Source of the DNA: Macrosoma leucophasiata
Taxonomy: Eukaryota > Arthropoda > Insecta > Lepidoptera > Hedylidae
DNA: 64,000 nucleotides
Direction: 5' to 3'
Assembly (NCBI GenBank): GCA_036365455.1
Contig: JAWQUS010000003.1
Location: 6,778,001 to 6,842,000 of the forward strand
Shown one piece after another: positions 33,201 to 43,200 of the stretch; positions within the stretch are counted from its first letter, which is position 1, and each line of letters opens with the position of its first letter. Below the pieces are notes generated by a model. It was not told the DNA's origin. It ran no database searches and worked only from the letters and a program-made list of their open reading frames with translations. Both the position numbers and the translations under genes were made by a program.

Positions 33201-36200
33201 CACAAAAACAAATTGATAAGTGAATTGGTACTGAGATCAACAGCTATATCAACTACTACGCATAATAGGAGGAATACAATAACCTTTGCGAGAGGTCACG
33301 AAACAACAGCTTTATAAGGATGCGGAACATGAAAGATAATTTTGTGCCACGGTCGACTGTGGGAATTAGTAGTAAGACTACAATAGATTGTTGCCAGAAT
33401 AAGATAAATGCGTGTGTATATTTATGTTTTGTGTTAATTATGTCTTCTAACCAAATCGCTTACTTGAATTGTATGGCAAAAAACAAGCAAGCAGGCATTC
33501 TTAAAATTTGAGTTGTTTGAGATTAAAAATAAAAAGACAATGAGTTCACACAGGCCGGGCCTAAAAAAACAATCTTTAAATGTTTGTTTAAAGTATCTCT
33601 AGACAAAGATTTGTTATTTGTTGGTCAGGAATCCGAAGAGATGGATATAAGATATTTGTGATTACTTACTATCATCTTTGTGCTCGCAATTATAGTTGTT
33701 GAGGGCACACTCGCTGCCGAAAGACAGTGACTTCTGTCCGTTCTTCCCGGCGCAGACGGGTGCAGACTGCGCTGAACTGCAGTCGTGCATGCAGGCCTTC
33801 TTACGGGCGGCTTCCGCCTTCAACTGCTTGAGGTCTGGCTTCTCGGGCCGACAGGACACCGCCACCAGCAGGACAGCTGGAATTATGACCATTACACTTT
33901 TAAAAATAAACATGGAATACATTATTGATGATTACCAATGCTATCTATCCTATCCACCAATTTCCAAGGCTCTTCCTCTCCTTAACACAAGAACTACGAA
34001 ATCAGTAACAATAAACGTCTAGGCGACAGGTATTGGCCCCATTTGGGCTTGTACTTTGTCAGAGGGGAAAGCCTGCATATGGCTACTCCCCTCCGGTGTT
34101 GCTCTATGATTGCTGCATTTGTGAACCCCAGATAAGTTACTTTTGTTGTATCCGCAGGTTTTTCTAAGTTGGAAGATTGACAGACAAGCATTTCTTACTG
34201 GTGGTAGAGCTCCAGTGACGGCGCTCGCGGGCGTAGGCACCACCGCATTACCTAATTTACTTGCCACTAAATGGTAGTGTTCAGCACTATCGTGTTCCGG
34301 TGAGGTGGTAATGTACGGCCCTGTAATTTCCGGCACAGAGGCATAACACCTTAGGCCTCAGGAGCGGTAACGCATCGGCATTTTGACCTTGGTCTTCGTG
34401 TGGGTGTCTATAGGCTGCAGTCATCACTTAACATCAATGTAAACTGCATGCTTATTTGCCACTACCATTACATAAAAAAAGCAAACCACCACCAGTCCAC
34501 CTAATGGAAAGTGGTCACCGTCGCGTCGCCTACGAAAACATTTGCTACCAGGGGAGTTGCCAGCCTTGCTGAAGGACTCTTTTTACGCCATTTTTGAAGA
34601 ACCCCATATTATAGCACCGAGGGAACACCTCATAGAAAAGCTCACGCCACAATATGCACGGGGGGGCAGAAACAACCGTGAAAACCGCACCGTTGAACAC
34701 TGCCAGGTATTCAGTCGGTGAGGGTGGAACTTCTCTTCGGCGGGTGGTAGCAGGTAACGCATTAGCTTGCCTCCTGCTATGCTATTTTTTAGATAACTCG
34801 TAATTGCTTCGTCATATCAGCAGATCTTTTCCGGTTAAGGACAATAGACTACAATTTACTACGTAAGGTTTAGAGAATTTTCATTTTTATTTATTTAGGC
34901 CTCTTAGAAAATGATCAGAGAAATAGTTAACATGCTTATTGTTATTACCTACACAGAAAACTGATCATAAAGGATAACATAGTAAGACACAACAAAAACA
35001 GAAGTGGTATTAGGTGAATATTATTCTGCATGTATTGCCCAAACAATGTCTAAACTCTTAAACTTCCTCATCATGTGATGAGTTTCTTGGAACACGCCTT
35101 CGGACCACATAATAAATTCCATTAAGGCTTGAAAACAGTGTTCTATGAGATGATTGCAGGAAATGTTCATTTTGGTCCAATGTTCGCCGCAAATGACCCT
35201 TAAATTATGTGATTATCGCAGCGTAGTTTGGTTAATAGATAGTAACTATGTATACCTACTAGTGTAAAGTAAGTATTTGTAGTAATAGAAACGATAAATA
35301 GACTTTTGAATGAAATGAAATGCTTTTTTATTGCACGCATGTAGACTAATATCGAGGCAGCCTTATAACTATACAAAAATATTTACAAATGATGCCTAAA
35401 GGAGACCCCTGTGGGTCCCAGCCTTAAGGTGTGTTGCTGGTAGTGTTCAGCACTAACGTCAGCCCTGTAATTTCTGGCACAGAGGCATAACACCCTAGGC
35501 CTCAGTAGTGGTAACGCATCTGCATTTTGACCTTGGTCTTTGGGTGGGTCTATAGACTGCAGTCATCACTTAACACCAATGTGAACTGCAGTTCCGATAA
35601 ATCAAATAAACAAAAGATAAGTATACATTACACTTTCTTATCATTAATAGCAGCTGCGGGAAAGCAAAGAATAACGCTTTGCTTTTATTATTAACGCCTT
35701 AATTTTGGGTTTAGAGAATTGTGCAAATAAAAACAATGGAGCTATAGTATTCCACATCAATACTTTGATAAGTAGGTATAAAGATAGGTAATATTGCTTG
35801 CATTACAAATATTAATAAAGAAATAACAATTGGCAAATAAATAATTAAGAACAGAATACAGCGAGCGATAAGAAATGAATTCACAGTCGTGTATGTAGAC
35901 TCTAATTGCATTTTGAAAACGCCGTAAATAATGCTGAATCAATTATTAGGATTTAAGGCCTGCGCAGGCGAGGTACTCTGTCCGGGGTACTTTTTTATCT
36001 CATCTCTTGTAATCTGTATGAAATAACGCTCACAAAGGAATAAAAGTACCCCGAAAATTAATTGAGAATTTTTGTCCTCTAGGGACAAAAGTCCTTCGTC
36101 TGCACAGGCCTTTACTGTGAATATAGATTATGAGATACCTATTGTCACTGTTTTCGTTACCACGGAAATTGTATTTGTAGGTACACTAAGTACCCTAGGG

Positions 36201-36416
36201 ACCTATGACAAATAAAATTAAAATAACGATTAAAATTGTTGAAGATTTTTTTAATAACAGTAACAATTTTTTATGTATGATCCGAAAAGGACGAAAAAAA
36301 AATTGGATAACCCTGGGCTATGCATGTTTATGTTCCGTGATTCATGTACCTAACGCGAGGATGCAAAAATAATGAAAGTACAGCTTACCGAAAACAATCA
36401 AAGTTGTTGCCTTCAT
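30197..36416 (-). CDS. Kazal gene C: complete 97-residue secreted Kazal-type inhibitor
   Basis: Three coding exons on the minus strand: 36416-36389, 33876-33670 and 30255-30197, with GTAAGC and GTAAGT donors and AG acceptors. Both junctions are phase 1. The total of 294 nt gives 97 residues and TAA. Residues 1-18 form a clean signal peptide (MKATTLIVFAVLLVAVSC). A charged lead (RPEKPDLKQLKAEAARKK) is followed by a full Kazal domain with Cys at 38, 42, 51, 66, 73 and 88, including APVCAGKNG, FGSECALNNYNC and LHVVSKGAC. The spacing C-x3-C-x8-C-x14-C-x6-C-x14-C is typical of one-domain insect Kazal proteins. P1 is Ser44 by standard numbering, so a trypsin target is less likely than an elastase- or subtilisin-like one (inference). 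A TATA box lies near 36520. A longer in-frame ATG at 33922 is an intron read-through, since the spliced leader is clearly better. Confidence 0.9.
30555..30608 (-). repeat. SINE D 3' fragment
   Basis: TTTATATTATTTCGCATTAA and CACATGCTTGTG match the end of SINE D. Confidence 0.65.
30620..33660 (-). other. Kazal gene C intron 2, no further gene seen
   Basis: AT-rich. Frames at 31215-30841 (minus) and 31936-32238 (plus) have no recognisable motif. 32040-32120 weakly resembles the SINE B body. Confidence 0.4.
31643..31673. repeat. Perfect 13-bp hairpin, 5-base loop
   Basis: TTCCCTATTCTAT, loop AATAA, then ATAGAATAGGGAA. Confidence 0.8.
33670..33876 (-). CDS. Kazal gene C exon 2 (Kazal core)
   Basis: 207 nt between AG at 33878-33877 and the GTAAGT donor at 33669. 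It encodes the end of the leader and five of the six cysteines. Flanking phases are 1 and 1, matching the exon of gene B. Confidence 0.9.
34022..34112 (-). mobile_element. MITE C, end fragment
   Basis: GGGCTTGTACTTTGTCAGAG, GGCTACTCCCCTCCGG and GTGTTGCTCTATG; the rest is missing. Confidence 0.75.
34196..34477 (+). repeat. Repeat A, full length
   Basis: ACTGGTGGTAGAGCTCCAGT to GCTTATTTGCCACTACC. One of the best copies. Confidence 0.88.
34480..34790 (+). repeat. Repeat H
   Basis: GGAAAGTGGTCACCGTCGCG, CCAGGGGAGTTGCCAGCCTT and TAGCACCGAGGGAACACCTC. Copies at 52335-52640 and 58705-58850, and a weak one at 45105-45200. Confidence 0.65.
35310..35410 (-). repeat. LINE 3' end, minus orientation
   Basis: TGAATGAAATGAAATGCTTT and TTATTGCACGC, a tail plus polyadenylation signal read on the minus strand. 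It runs into a partial repeat A. Confidence 0.45.
35425..35592 (+). repeat. Repeat A, partial
   Basis: GCTGGTAGTGTTCAGCACTA followed by CCCTGTAATTTCTGGCAC and the 3' boxes. An internal segment is deleted. Confidence 0.75.
36389..36416 (-). CDS. Kazal gene C exon 1
   Basis: 28 nt from ATG to G|GTAAGC at 36388. It encodes MKATTLIVF and the first base of Ala10. The hydrophobic core continues in exon 2. Confidence 0.88.
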
Positions 36417-36493
36417 GTTGTATTATTTCACAAAATACAAATCTGTGCAAACTTTAGATACGTACACCGTTCACTGAGTGTTCTGCCTACTGG

Positions 36494-36524
36494 TCATACT
36501 GGGGGCAGCTCGTGTCTCTTTATA
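36494..36524 (-). promoter_or_regulatory. Probable TATA box of Kazal gene C
   Basis: TATAAA on the minus strand at 36524-36519, about 105 nt upstream of the ATG. A CCAGTATG initiator-like site has its A at 36500, 24 nt downstream, which is slightly short of the usual spacing. Confidence 0.5.
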
Positions 36525-36864
36525 CCACGCATAGTGGGGAGGTAACTGCTACCGTTTGTTGACTGACCACTTTTATTACCAAGCAAACACACAGTACATT
36601 ACGTACTTGATACTGCGTACGGCTAACAGCATGCAGTAACCAAGCAATGTAGTATGAAATAAAAATCTAGAATTAAAACCTGAGTCACATGTGAACAAAC
36701 GAAATTAAAATAATAATACCTACATGAGATAGGACCAGATAGGTTCACCGGTTCATCGAGTGTTTTTTGTGCTCGCGCTGAGCGTGAAATCAAAACAAGA
36801 CTGATATCGGCCACTCCTAAATCATTTGTTTTTGCTAACAACACTTTATAATAGGTAGGTAACC

Positions 36865-37205
36865 CACTAGCGGCCCGCCCCGGCTTCGCACGGGTGCAAT
36901 GCTACCTATATTACTACTATCATAATAAAATATAGTAGCCTATAACACTCCTGAATCTTGAAAATTCTGTCTTTGATTGTTAGAAAGAATTTTCATGATC
37001 GGTTCAGTATTTCCGGAGATTAACCCCTACAAACAAACAAACAATCAAAGTTACTGGTACTGAGAGTAATAATTAAAAGCCTAAATTACTTTTTATTACA
37101 TCAGCTATCCGCCAATGAAAGTGGCATCAAAATCAATTCACCCGTTCCAGAGATTAGAACCGGAAGACACATACAGACAGAAAAAAATGTTATTTTATTT
37201 TAGAG
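36865..37205 (+). repeat. CTAGCGGCCCGCCCCGGC repeat plus related fragment
   Basis: ACTAGCGGCCCGCCCCGGCT to CAAACAAACAAAC, then a piece of the CAGACAG family. Located just upstream of Kazal gene C. The first part matches 61835-62025 in reverse. Confidence 0.65.
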
Positions 37206-37754
37206 TAGGTAGGTAGGTACCTATAACATATTTACACTTGAGCAATTTCCAGTCTAGGGCTCCGGACTTGTGAGCAGCCACCCGGGCTCTCCGTTCAGTC
37301 GTGGTGGGTAAAAATGTGGCAATAAAAATGTAATGGCCAAATGTTGACCAAACTGTACCTGTCTCGAAACGCTACAATTACTAGACAGTGACATCTACTG
37401 ACGAGTAGCTTGAAGTTTTTATTTATGTTATGTTATGTTTAGTTTTTATTTACCATTCATAGATGGCACTAAAATAACAAAATTGTTCAACTTGCAGTTA
37501 CCTACACTTGAGACGAAAAATAAAATATATACACATCATTCTTGCTGTTGAAGTTAATAATATGAACTCAAAATACATACATACTCACTTTCATTATCAT
37601 ACGATGATAATAAAATTTTCATTCTAAGACAAAAGTTATCCTACTCACCACTAGATGGCGACGCTGTAAAGTCATTATCACTTTTTATTTGCCTCAGAAT
37701 TAAGGACTCATTCCTTTAGACTGATATCTTAATCCTGCTTCTCAAAAGGATCAT

Positions 37755-37960
37755 CCACACAGAGCGAGCTGCCTCGCGAGGCATTTGCGATGTGACGGAC
37801 GTACGAGTCGTGCCTCGGTTAGCGCGCGCGACCGAGCGCCCGAGCCATCTAGAGTCGGCCGCGTTCACACAGAACGAGCAGCCTCGCAACCAAGATAAAA
37901 TGTAGTCTGTGCTCGCAACTCTGGCAAGGCATTTGCTGCGCTGTGTGAACCCAGCTAATC
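37755..37960. repeat. CACACAG-ended inverted repeats
   Basis: GTTCACACAGAACGAGCAGC at 37864 pairs with CAAATGCCTTGCC..GCTGTGTGAAC near 37935-37953 on the other strand; a related start (CCACACAGAGCGAGCTGCCT) is at 37755. Probably a short MITE and a partial copy. Confidence 0.55.
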
Positions 37961-38539
37961 AATAGCGTGCTAAATAACTATATTTGTAATGTCATGAAAG
38001 TAGCAAAAAAGCACACAGTTCAGTGTGCATCACAGCACATAATGGTATGTGAATACTGTAGCCAATAAAGCTAATATTAATCATCTAAGAAAACAAACCC
38101 ATAATTTTCGAATTTTATCCTTTTGATGACTAGGTAATCTTTCAGGTAGTTTTATTTTTCATGCTTGAAATGATTTGGTAAGTTTCAATCATATCTGATC
38201 AAACTGGTTTACAAAAATCGGATCTTCACGCCAGGTCTCGTACGGGGGTTACAGAGGGTGGAGCGCCAAATGTCATCAGGTGGAAGTGAAATAGTACTTT
38301 GTAGTTTTACTGTCTTCGCAGCCTTTCTATGAACACGTCAGGTGACAGTATCCATATCATGCCGTCTTTTGCTTTCTCACATAACAAGAGTACCTAGTAT
38401 GCCTTTGTACGTTAGGCTGCAGATGTTATAGACTGTAAATCACGAAACGACATGATTTTCATATCATAATATTATTTCAGCGTTTTGTGTGCCGGGTTTT
38501 TAAACATATTTACTAGAAATATTGAGGGAAATTAAACGA

Positions 38540-39167
38540 CTTCTAATATAAACATCTTTTTTTTTATTCAACTTATAACCATACATAATATACACAGTAC
38601 AAAAAAAACTTGCTTTCGCCTAATACAGCAATAAGGACAAAATAAAATTGTCACATTTTTTGTTTATTTAACTATTCATTTCGTAACATACCAACCAAAT
38701 CGAGAAGTCTAATTTATAGGAAAACTTATCTACACGCCGTGTTTTAATTTACAATGCTTCGAGCGAATACGTTCTTTCTTCAATATAATAACTTAAAAGT
38801 ATAGACTTCTTAATATGTACTCGATGGAATTCGAATTAAAAATTTACACAATACATACAAATAACTATAACTACAATTAAGCTGTAAATAACCTGAAGAG
38901 TTTTATTTGTATTTCGATTAAGGAACATAAAACATATCCACATCTCGACGATATCACCATATTCAGACTAATTACATTGCACATTCTCCGATCGCGACCG
39001 GCGGCCAGCGGCCCGACCCGACTCGACTCGACTCGACACACTCTCACGACTCCCGCCGCGGCGCACGGCGCGCATCACACTCGCTCCCAATCTTACGGTT
39101 AAATGCGGAACTTAGCGATAAACGTTACGTTCGAAATTGAGATCATAGGCGAGCGGCCCCGCGGGGC
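38540..39167 (-). other. Kdm3: Kdm3 3' UTR (probable)
   Basis: AT-rich sequence after the stop. Minus-strand AATAAA signals lie near 38900, 38662 and 38566. The last, in an A-rich context, is a plausible main polyadenylation site. The end is not defined by sequence alone. Confidence 0.45.
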
Positions 39168-40238
39168 TCACTCGGCGCGGGGGGCGTGGGGGGCGCGGGG
39201 GGCGCGGCCGGCGCCCAGCGCCTCCTCCAGGCAGCACAGCGAGTCCTTCACCGCGTGGTACACGATGTTCTTGATCTGCAGCTTGTCCTCCTTGTTGGAG
39301 TGGTGGCGCGACAGCCGCCGGAACTGGTGCGCCAGCTCGAAGCAGCGCGACACGTTCTCGGGCGACACGAAGTCCTCCGCCACCTTGATGCAGTCCAGCA
39401 GGTTGCGCACCTGGTGCGGCGCGCCCGCCGGCACGAACACGGCGTCGCCGGGGCACTGCAGCACGGCGTAGCCCTCCACGCCGTACTCGCGGTACAGGCG
39501 GTCGCGCAGCGCCGCGTCCAGGTACCACGTCTGGTCGTGCACGGGGTCGTGGTGCGGCCGCGGCCGCGCGCCGCGCTCCAGCTCGGCGCGCACCAGGAAG
39601 TCGCGGATCTTGTCGGCGTCGCGCGCCGCGTAGATGTGCCAGAGCGCGGCGGGCGGCTTGAGGCGCGCGCGGCGCCGCGCCAGCACGTCGACGCCGGCCT
39701 CGTCGGCCGCGCGCGCCGCCTCGCGCGCCCGCTCCTGCGCGTCGGCGGGCGCGCTCGCGTGCACCATCACGTTGACGGCGTCGCTGACGTCGAGGTGCAG
39801 GTTGGTGGTGCCGCCGGCGCCGCCGTACGCAGTGTACATCTTGGGCCCGAGGTCGGGCGGCACGAAGCACTCGGGCAGGCGCGCGGCCAGGTTGAGGCGG
39901 CCGCCGCGCGACGTGTACTCGGCGAGCGGCAGCGCGCGCATGAGGTCGTCGAAGCGCGTGGGCAGCAGGTCGGCGAAGTCGTCGCCGGGCGGCCAGTCCT
40001 TGACCTTGAGCACCATGGGCGCGCCGCGGTCGTCGCGCAGGCGCTTGGCGGCGAGCTCGAAGCCGTCCCAGAACTTGCGCGCGGGCTGGTTGGGCACGAC
40101 GAGGCCGGACGCGCAGTTGACGAGGTCGACGCGCGTGTCGCCGAAGTCGCGCGAGAAGCTCTCCGGGCTCCACAGGTTTTTGTCGAGGATGCTCGACAGG
40201 TCTGATACTAGAACGGGCTGGCCGCGTTTCCATTGATC
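39168..40238 (-). CDS. Kdm3: Kdm3 terminal exon: JmjC catalytic domain
   Basis: 1071 nt, 356 residues and stop. It begins [20 protein letters not shown]. It contains [20 protein letters not shown] (H-x-D), [20 protein letters not shown] (distal His) and [19 protein letters not shown]. The C-terminal tail is A/R/P-rich. GC content is near 70 percent by eye. Confidence 0.95.
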   Translation of the reverse strand, partial: DQWKRGQPVLVSDLSSILDKNLWSPESFSRDFGDTRVDLVNCASGLVVPNQPARKFWDGFELAAKRLRDDRGAPMVLKVKDWPPGDDFADLLPTRFDDLMRALPLAEYTSRGGRLNLAARLPECFVPPDLGPKMYTAYGGAGGTTNLHLDVSDAVNVMVHASAPADAQERAREAARAADEAGVDVLARRRARLKPPAALWHIYAARDADKIRDFLVRAELERGARPRPHHDPVHDQTWYLDAALRDRLYREYGVEGYAVLQCPGDAVFVPAGAPHQVRNLLDCIKVAEDFVSPENVSRCFELAHQFRRLSRHHSNKEDKLQIKNIVYHAVKDSLCCLEEALGAGRAPRAPHAPRAE

Positions 40239-43200
40239 CTGGAAAGATTAAAAAAACGAATAGTCAGCTCTCTGTCAACTTAAAGTTGCGTAAATCGATT
40301 TGCTCGACAATTTATTTATTTAATAAAGGTTGGCTGTCAGAGAATGCCTTGTGGCATTAAGCCCGCCTTATGTACTTATAAATAAATAATCATTAAATGT
40401 GAATAAATTACAAAAATAATAATTTCTGCTTACTAGAATAAATGTCATTTACCTGGAAAGGTTTATAGTTGCCGGGATGAACTGGATCTGTTAGATGTAA
40501 GAGCTTCCCGTCGCAGAGCCACGAGTGCGGTACGTCGGGATACAGCAGTTTTGACTCCGTCAGTGTCATTATACGGATGGGTAGTTCATCCCTGCCGCGA
40601 CCGCTTCTGTCGTATCTCTTCACCACATTGGTCATCGCGAAGGGTTTCACTTCGCCGTCTTCGTCTTTCTTCTCCTCGACGACGCTGGATATGACGTCGT
40701 CGAGGATGTCACTCTTGTTCTTCTTCTGCTTTTTCTTTGGCTGAGTTTCACCGCCTTCCGGAGCGGGCCTTATGAGGAGTTCCCGTAGCGTGGAAAAGTT
40801 GCCGCCTTCTTCCGAATCTGATGAGCTGGAGTCAGATTTCTCTTCCTTGGGATCAGTCTTGACGGGGATCTCGGTGAGCCAGCTCACGATGGAACTACCG
40901 GTTTTGCCGTTCTCAGACTTCACCGGCGACGATCCGTTGGTCGGGGCGTTCTCTTCCTTCACATCCTCTTTTTTGATGTTCTGAAAAAATAAATAACAAT
41001 AAGTATTATTAATCAATGACACATAGACTATAGACTATTTAATTTATAAGTTTTACGCGCCTTTTATTGTTTTCTATTTACCCAAAGGTTGACTGGTAGA
41101 CAATGCCTTTTAGTAGCATTAAGTCCGCCTTTTGTACAACATTTCTGTGTTTGCAATAAAGTTAAAATAATAAATAAATAAAATAAATAGACAACAAAAA
41201 ATTATTGAAAAACTTAAGTTGATATATTTTGCTTTCTTATTTTTTATAGATTCATAGCATATCCAATATCCATTCATTGCCATCTGTATTTTGACGTCTG
41301 GTTTTTGTACGGGTGTTTATAGGCTGCAGTCATCGATCAACATCAATGTGAAATGCATGCTCGTTCACCACCTTCATTAGGTTTAATTCCGAACTACGCT
41401 GCACGCAACAGCGCTGCCGTCGCAGTGTTGCCGCAGCACTACTGGTCTCCATATATTCTCCACTAGCGGTCCGCAAACAAACAAACAAACTCTTTTCCCC
41501 CCTTATACATAAACGTATTTTAGCTAGTGTTGCTAATCTATCATTTGTCTTTTTCTATCCTGCACATTTGACAATGCAACTGACAAAGACAAAGCAGCTT
41601 AAACGTATCTTATGTTCGTTTATGAATAAGGGGCTTTATAATATTAATATATACGAGGGTAGATCCAAGAGTTCGTGGCCCAAACTACAAGGAGATATGA
41701 CATCTTTTTAAATTTATCGTCATTTGTTACTATGTCTCATATTGATTTATTTCGGAGTTTCATTCCGATACTGCACAATATAAATTTTCTGTGATTATTT
41801 GTTTGAAGCATTCTGACGCGATTTTCAATAATGGAGAAAATTGAACATCGTGCAGTCATTAAATACCTCAATAAAAATGGCCTGTCACCAAAAGACATCC
41901 ATCAAGATATGGTGAGCACTTTGGGGGAGTCTGCTCCATCGTATTCCAGTGTCAAGAAGTGGGTAGCTGAGTTTAAGCGCGGTCGTGAGAGCATTGAAGA
42001 TGATCCTAGGAGTGGACGGCCTACAACCTCTACCACGAAAGAAAACATCGATAAAATTTGTGATCTCGTACTGGGTGATCGACGTTTGACCATTGGTAAG
42101 ATAGCTGAGACAACAGACATTAGTTATGGCCGGGTGCAACACATAATAACGAAAGAATTGGGATTCCATAAGGTTTCTGCTCGCTCTGTCCAGAGGTTGC
42201 TTTCAGCTGAACAAAAACGAGTTCGATTCACAATTTCGCGAGACTGTTTGGAACTTTTTGAGACTGATCCCGAGGACTTTTTGTCTAGATTTGTTACCAT
42301 GGACGAAAGCTGGGTTCACCACCATATTCCTGAATCAAAGCAACAATCCAAACAGTGGAAAAGATCTGACTCACCTACACCGAAAAAGGCTAAGGTCGTT
42401 TTGTCGACTAACAAAGCCATGGCTTCTGTTTTTTGGGATGCAAAGGGCATTATTTTTGTAGATTATTTACCGAAAGGTCAAACTATTAATTCTAGTTATT
42501 ATTGTAACCTTTTACGAAGACTCCGAGAAGAAATAAAAAAAAAACACCGGGAATGTTGCGTAAGAATGTTTTGTTCCATCAAGACAATGCACGTGTTCAC
42601 ACTTCGGTTGAAACAATGTCTGTAATCCATGATTGTGGCTACGAATTGTTGCCCCACCCACCTTATTCGCCGGATTTAGTCCCCTTAGATTATCATTTAT
42701 TTCCAAATTTAAAAAAACATTTGGGTGGCTCGAAATTTTTGACCAAACCTGAGGTGATAGTCGCAGTAAATGAGTATTTCGCCGACCTTCCGGAATCTTT
42801 TTTTTGAATTGATAAACAAGTTACAGTTCAGGTGGAAGAAGTGTGTTGAGCTAGATGGAGACTATGTCGAAAAATAACAATAAATTTACACCCACTTTTC
42901 TTTCATTTTCTTGGTCGGGCTTCGAACTTTTGGATCCACCCTCGTATTTATAACATATAGTAAATAGTAATCAATAATTTACTGGTGGTAGAGCTCCAGT
43001 GACGGTGCTCGCGGGCGAAGGCACCACCGCATTACCTAATATGCTTGCTGCTAAATGGTACAGTTCAGCACTATCGTGTTCCGGTGATGTATGGCCCTGT
43101 AATTTCCGGCACGGGGTCATAACACCTTAGGTCTCAGGAGTGGTAACGCATCTGCATTTTGACCTTGATCTTTGTGTGAGTGTCTATAGACTACAGTCAT

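Noticed and set aside
33662..33922. ATG at 33922 as the start of Kazal gene C
   Set aside because: The first codons are intronic; splicing from the exon at 36416 gives a cleaner leader and uses a proper donor and acceptor.
39112..40236. Long open frames in several phases on both strands, including a 373-codon and a 339-codon frame
   Set aside because: They are shadows of the GC-rich JmjC exon; their sequences are low-complexity R/A/G/V with no motifs.
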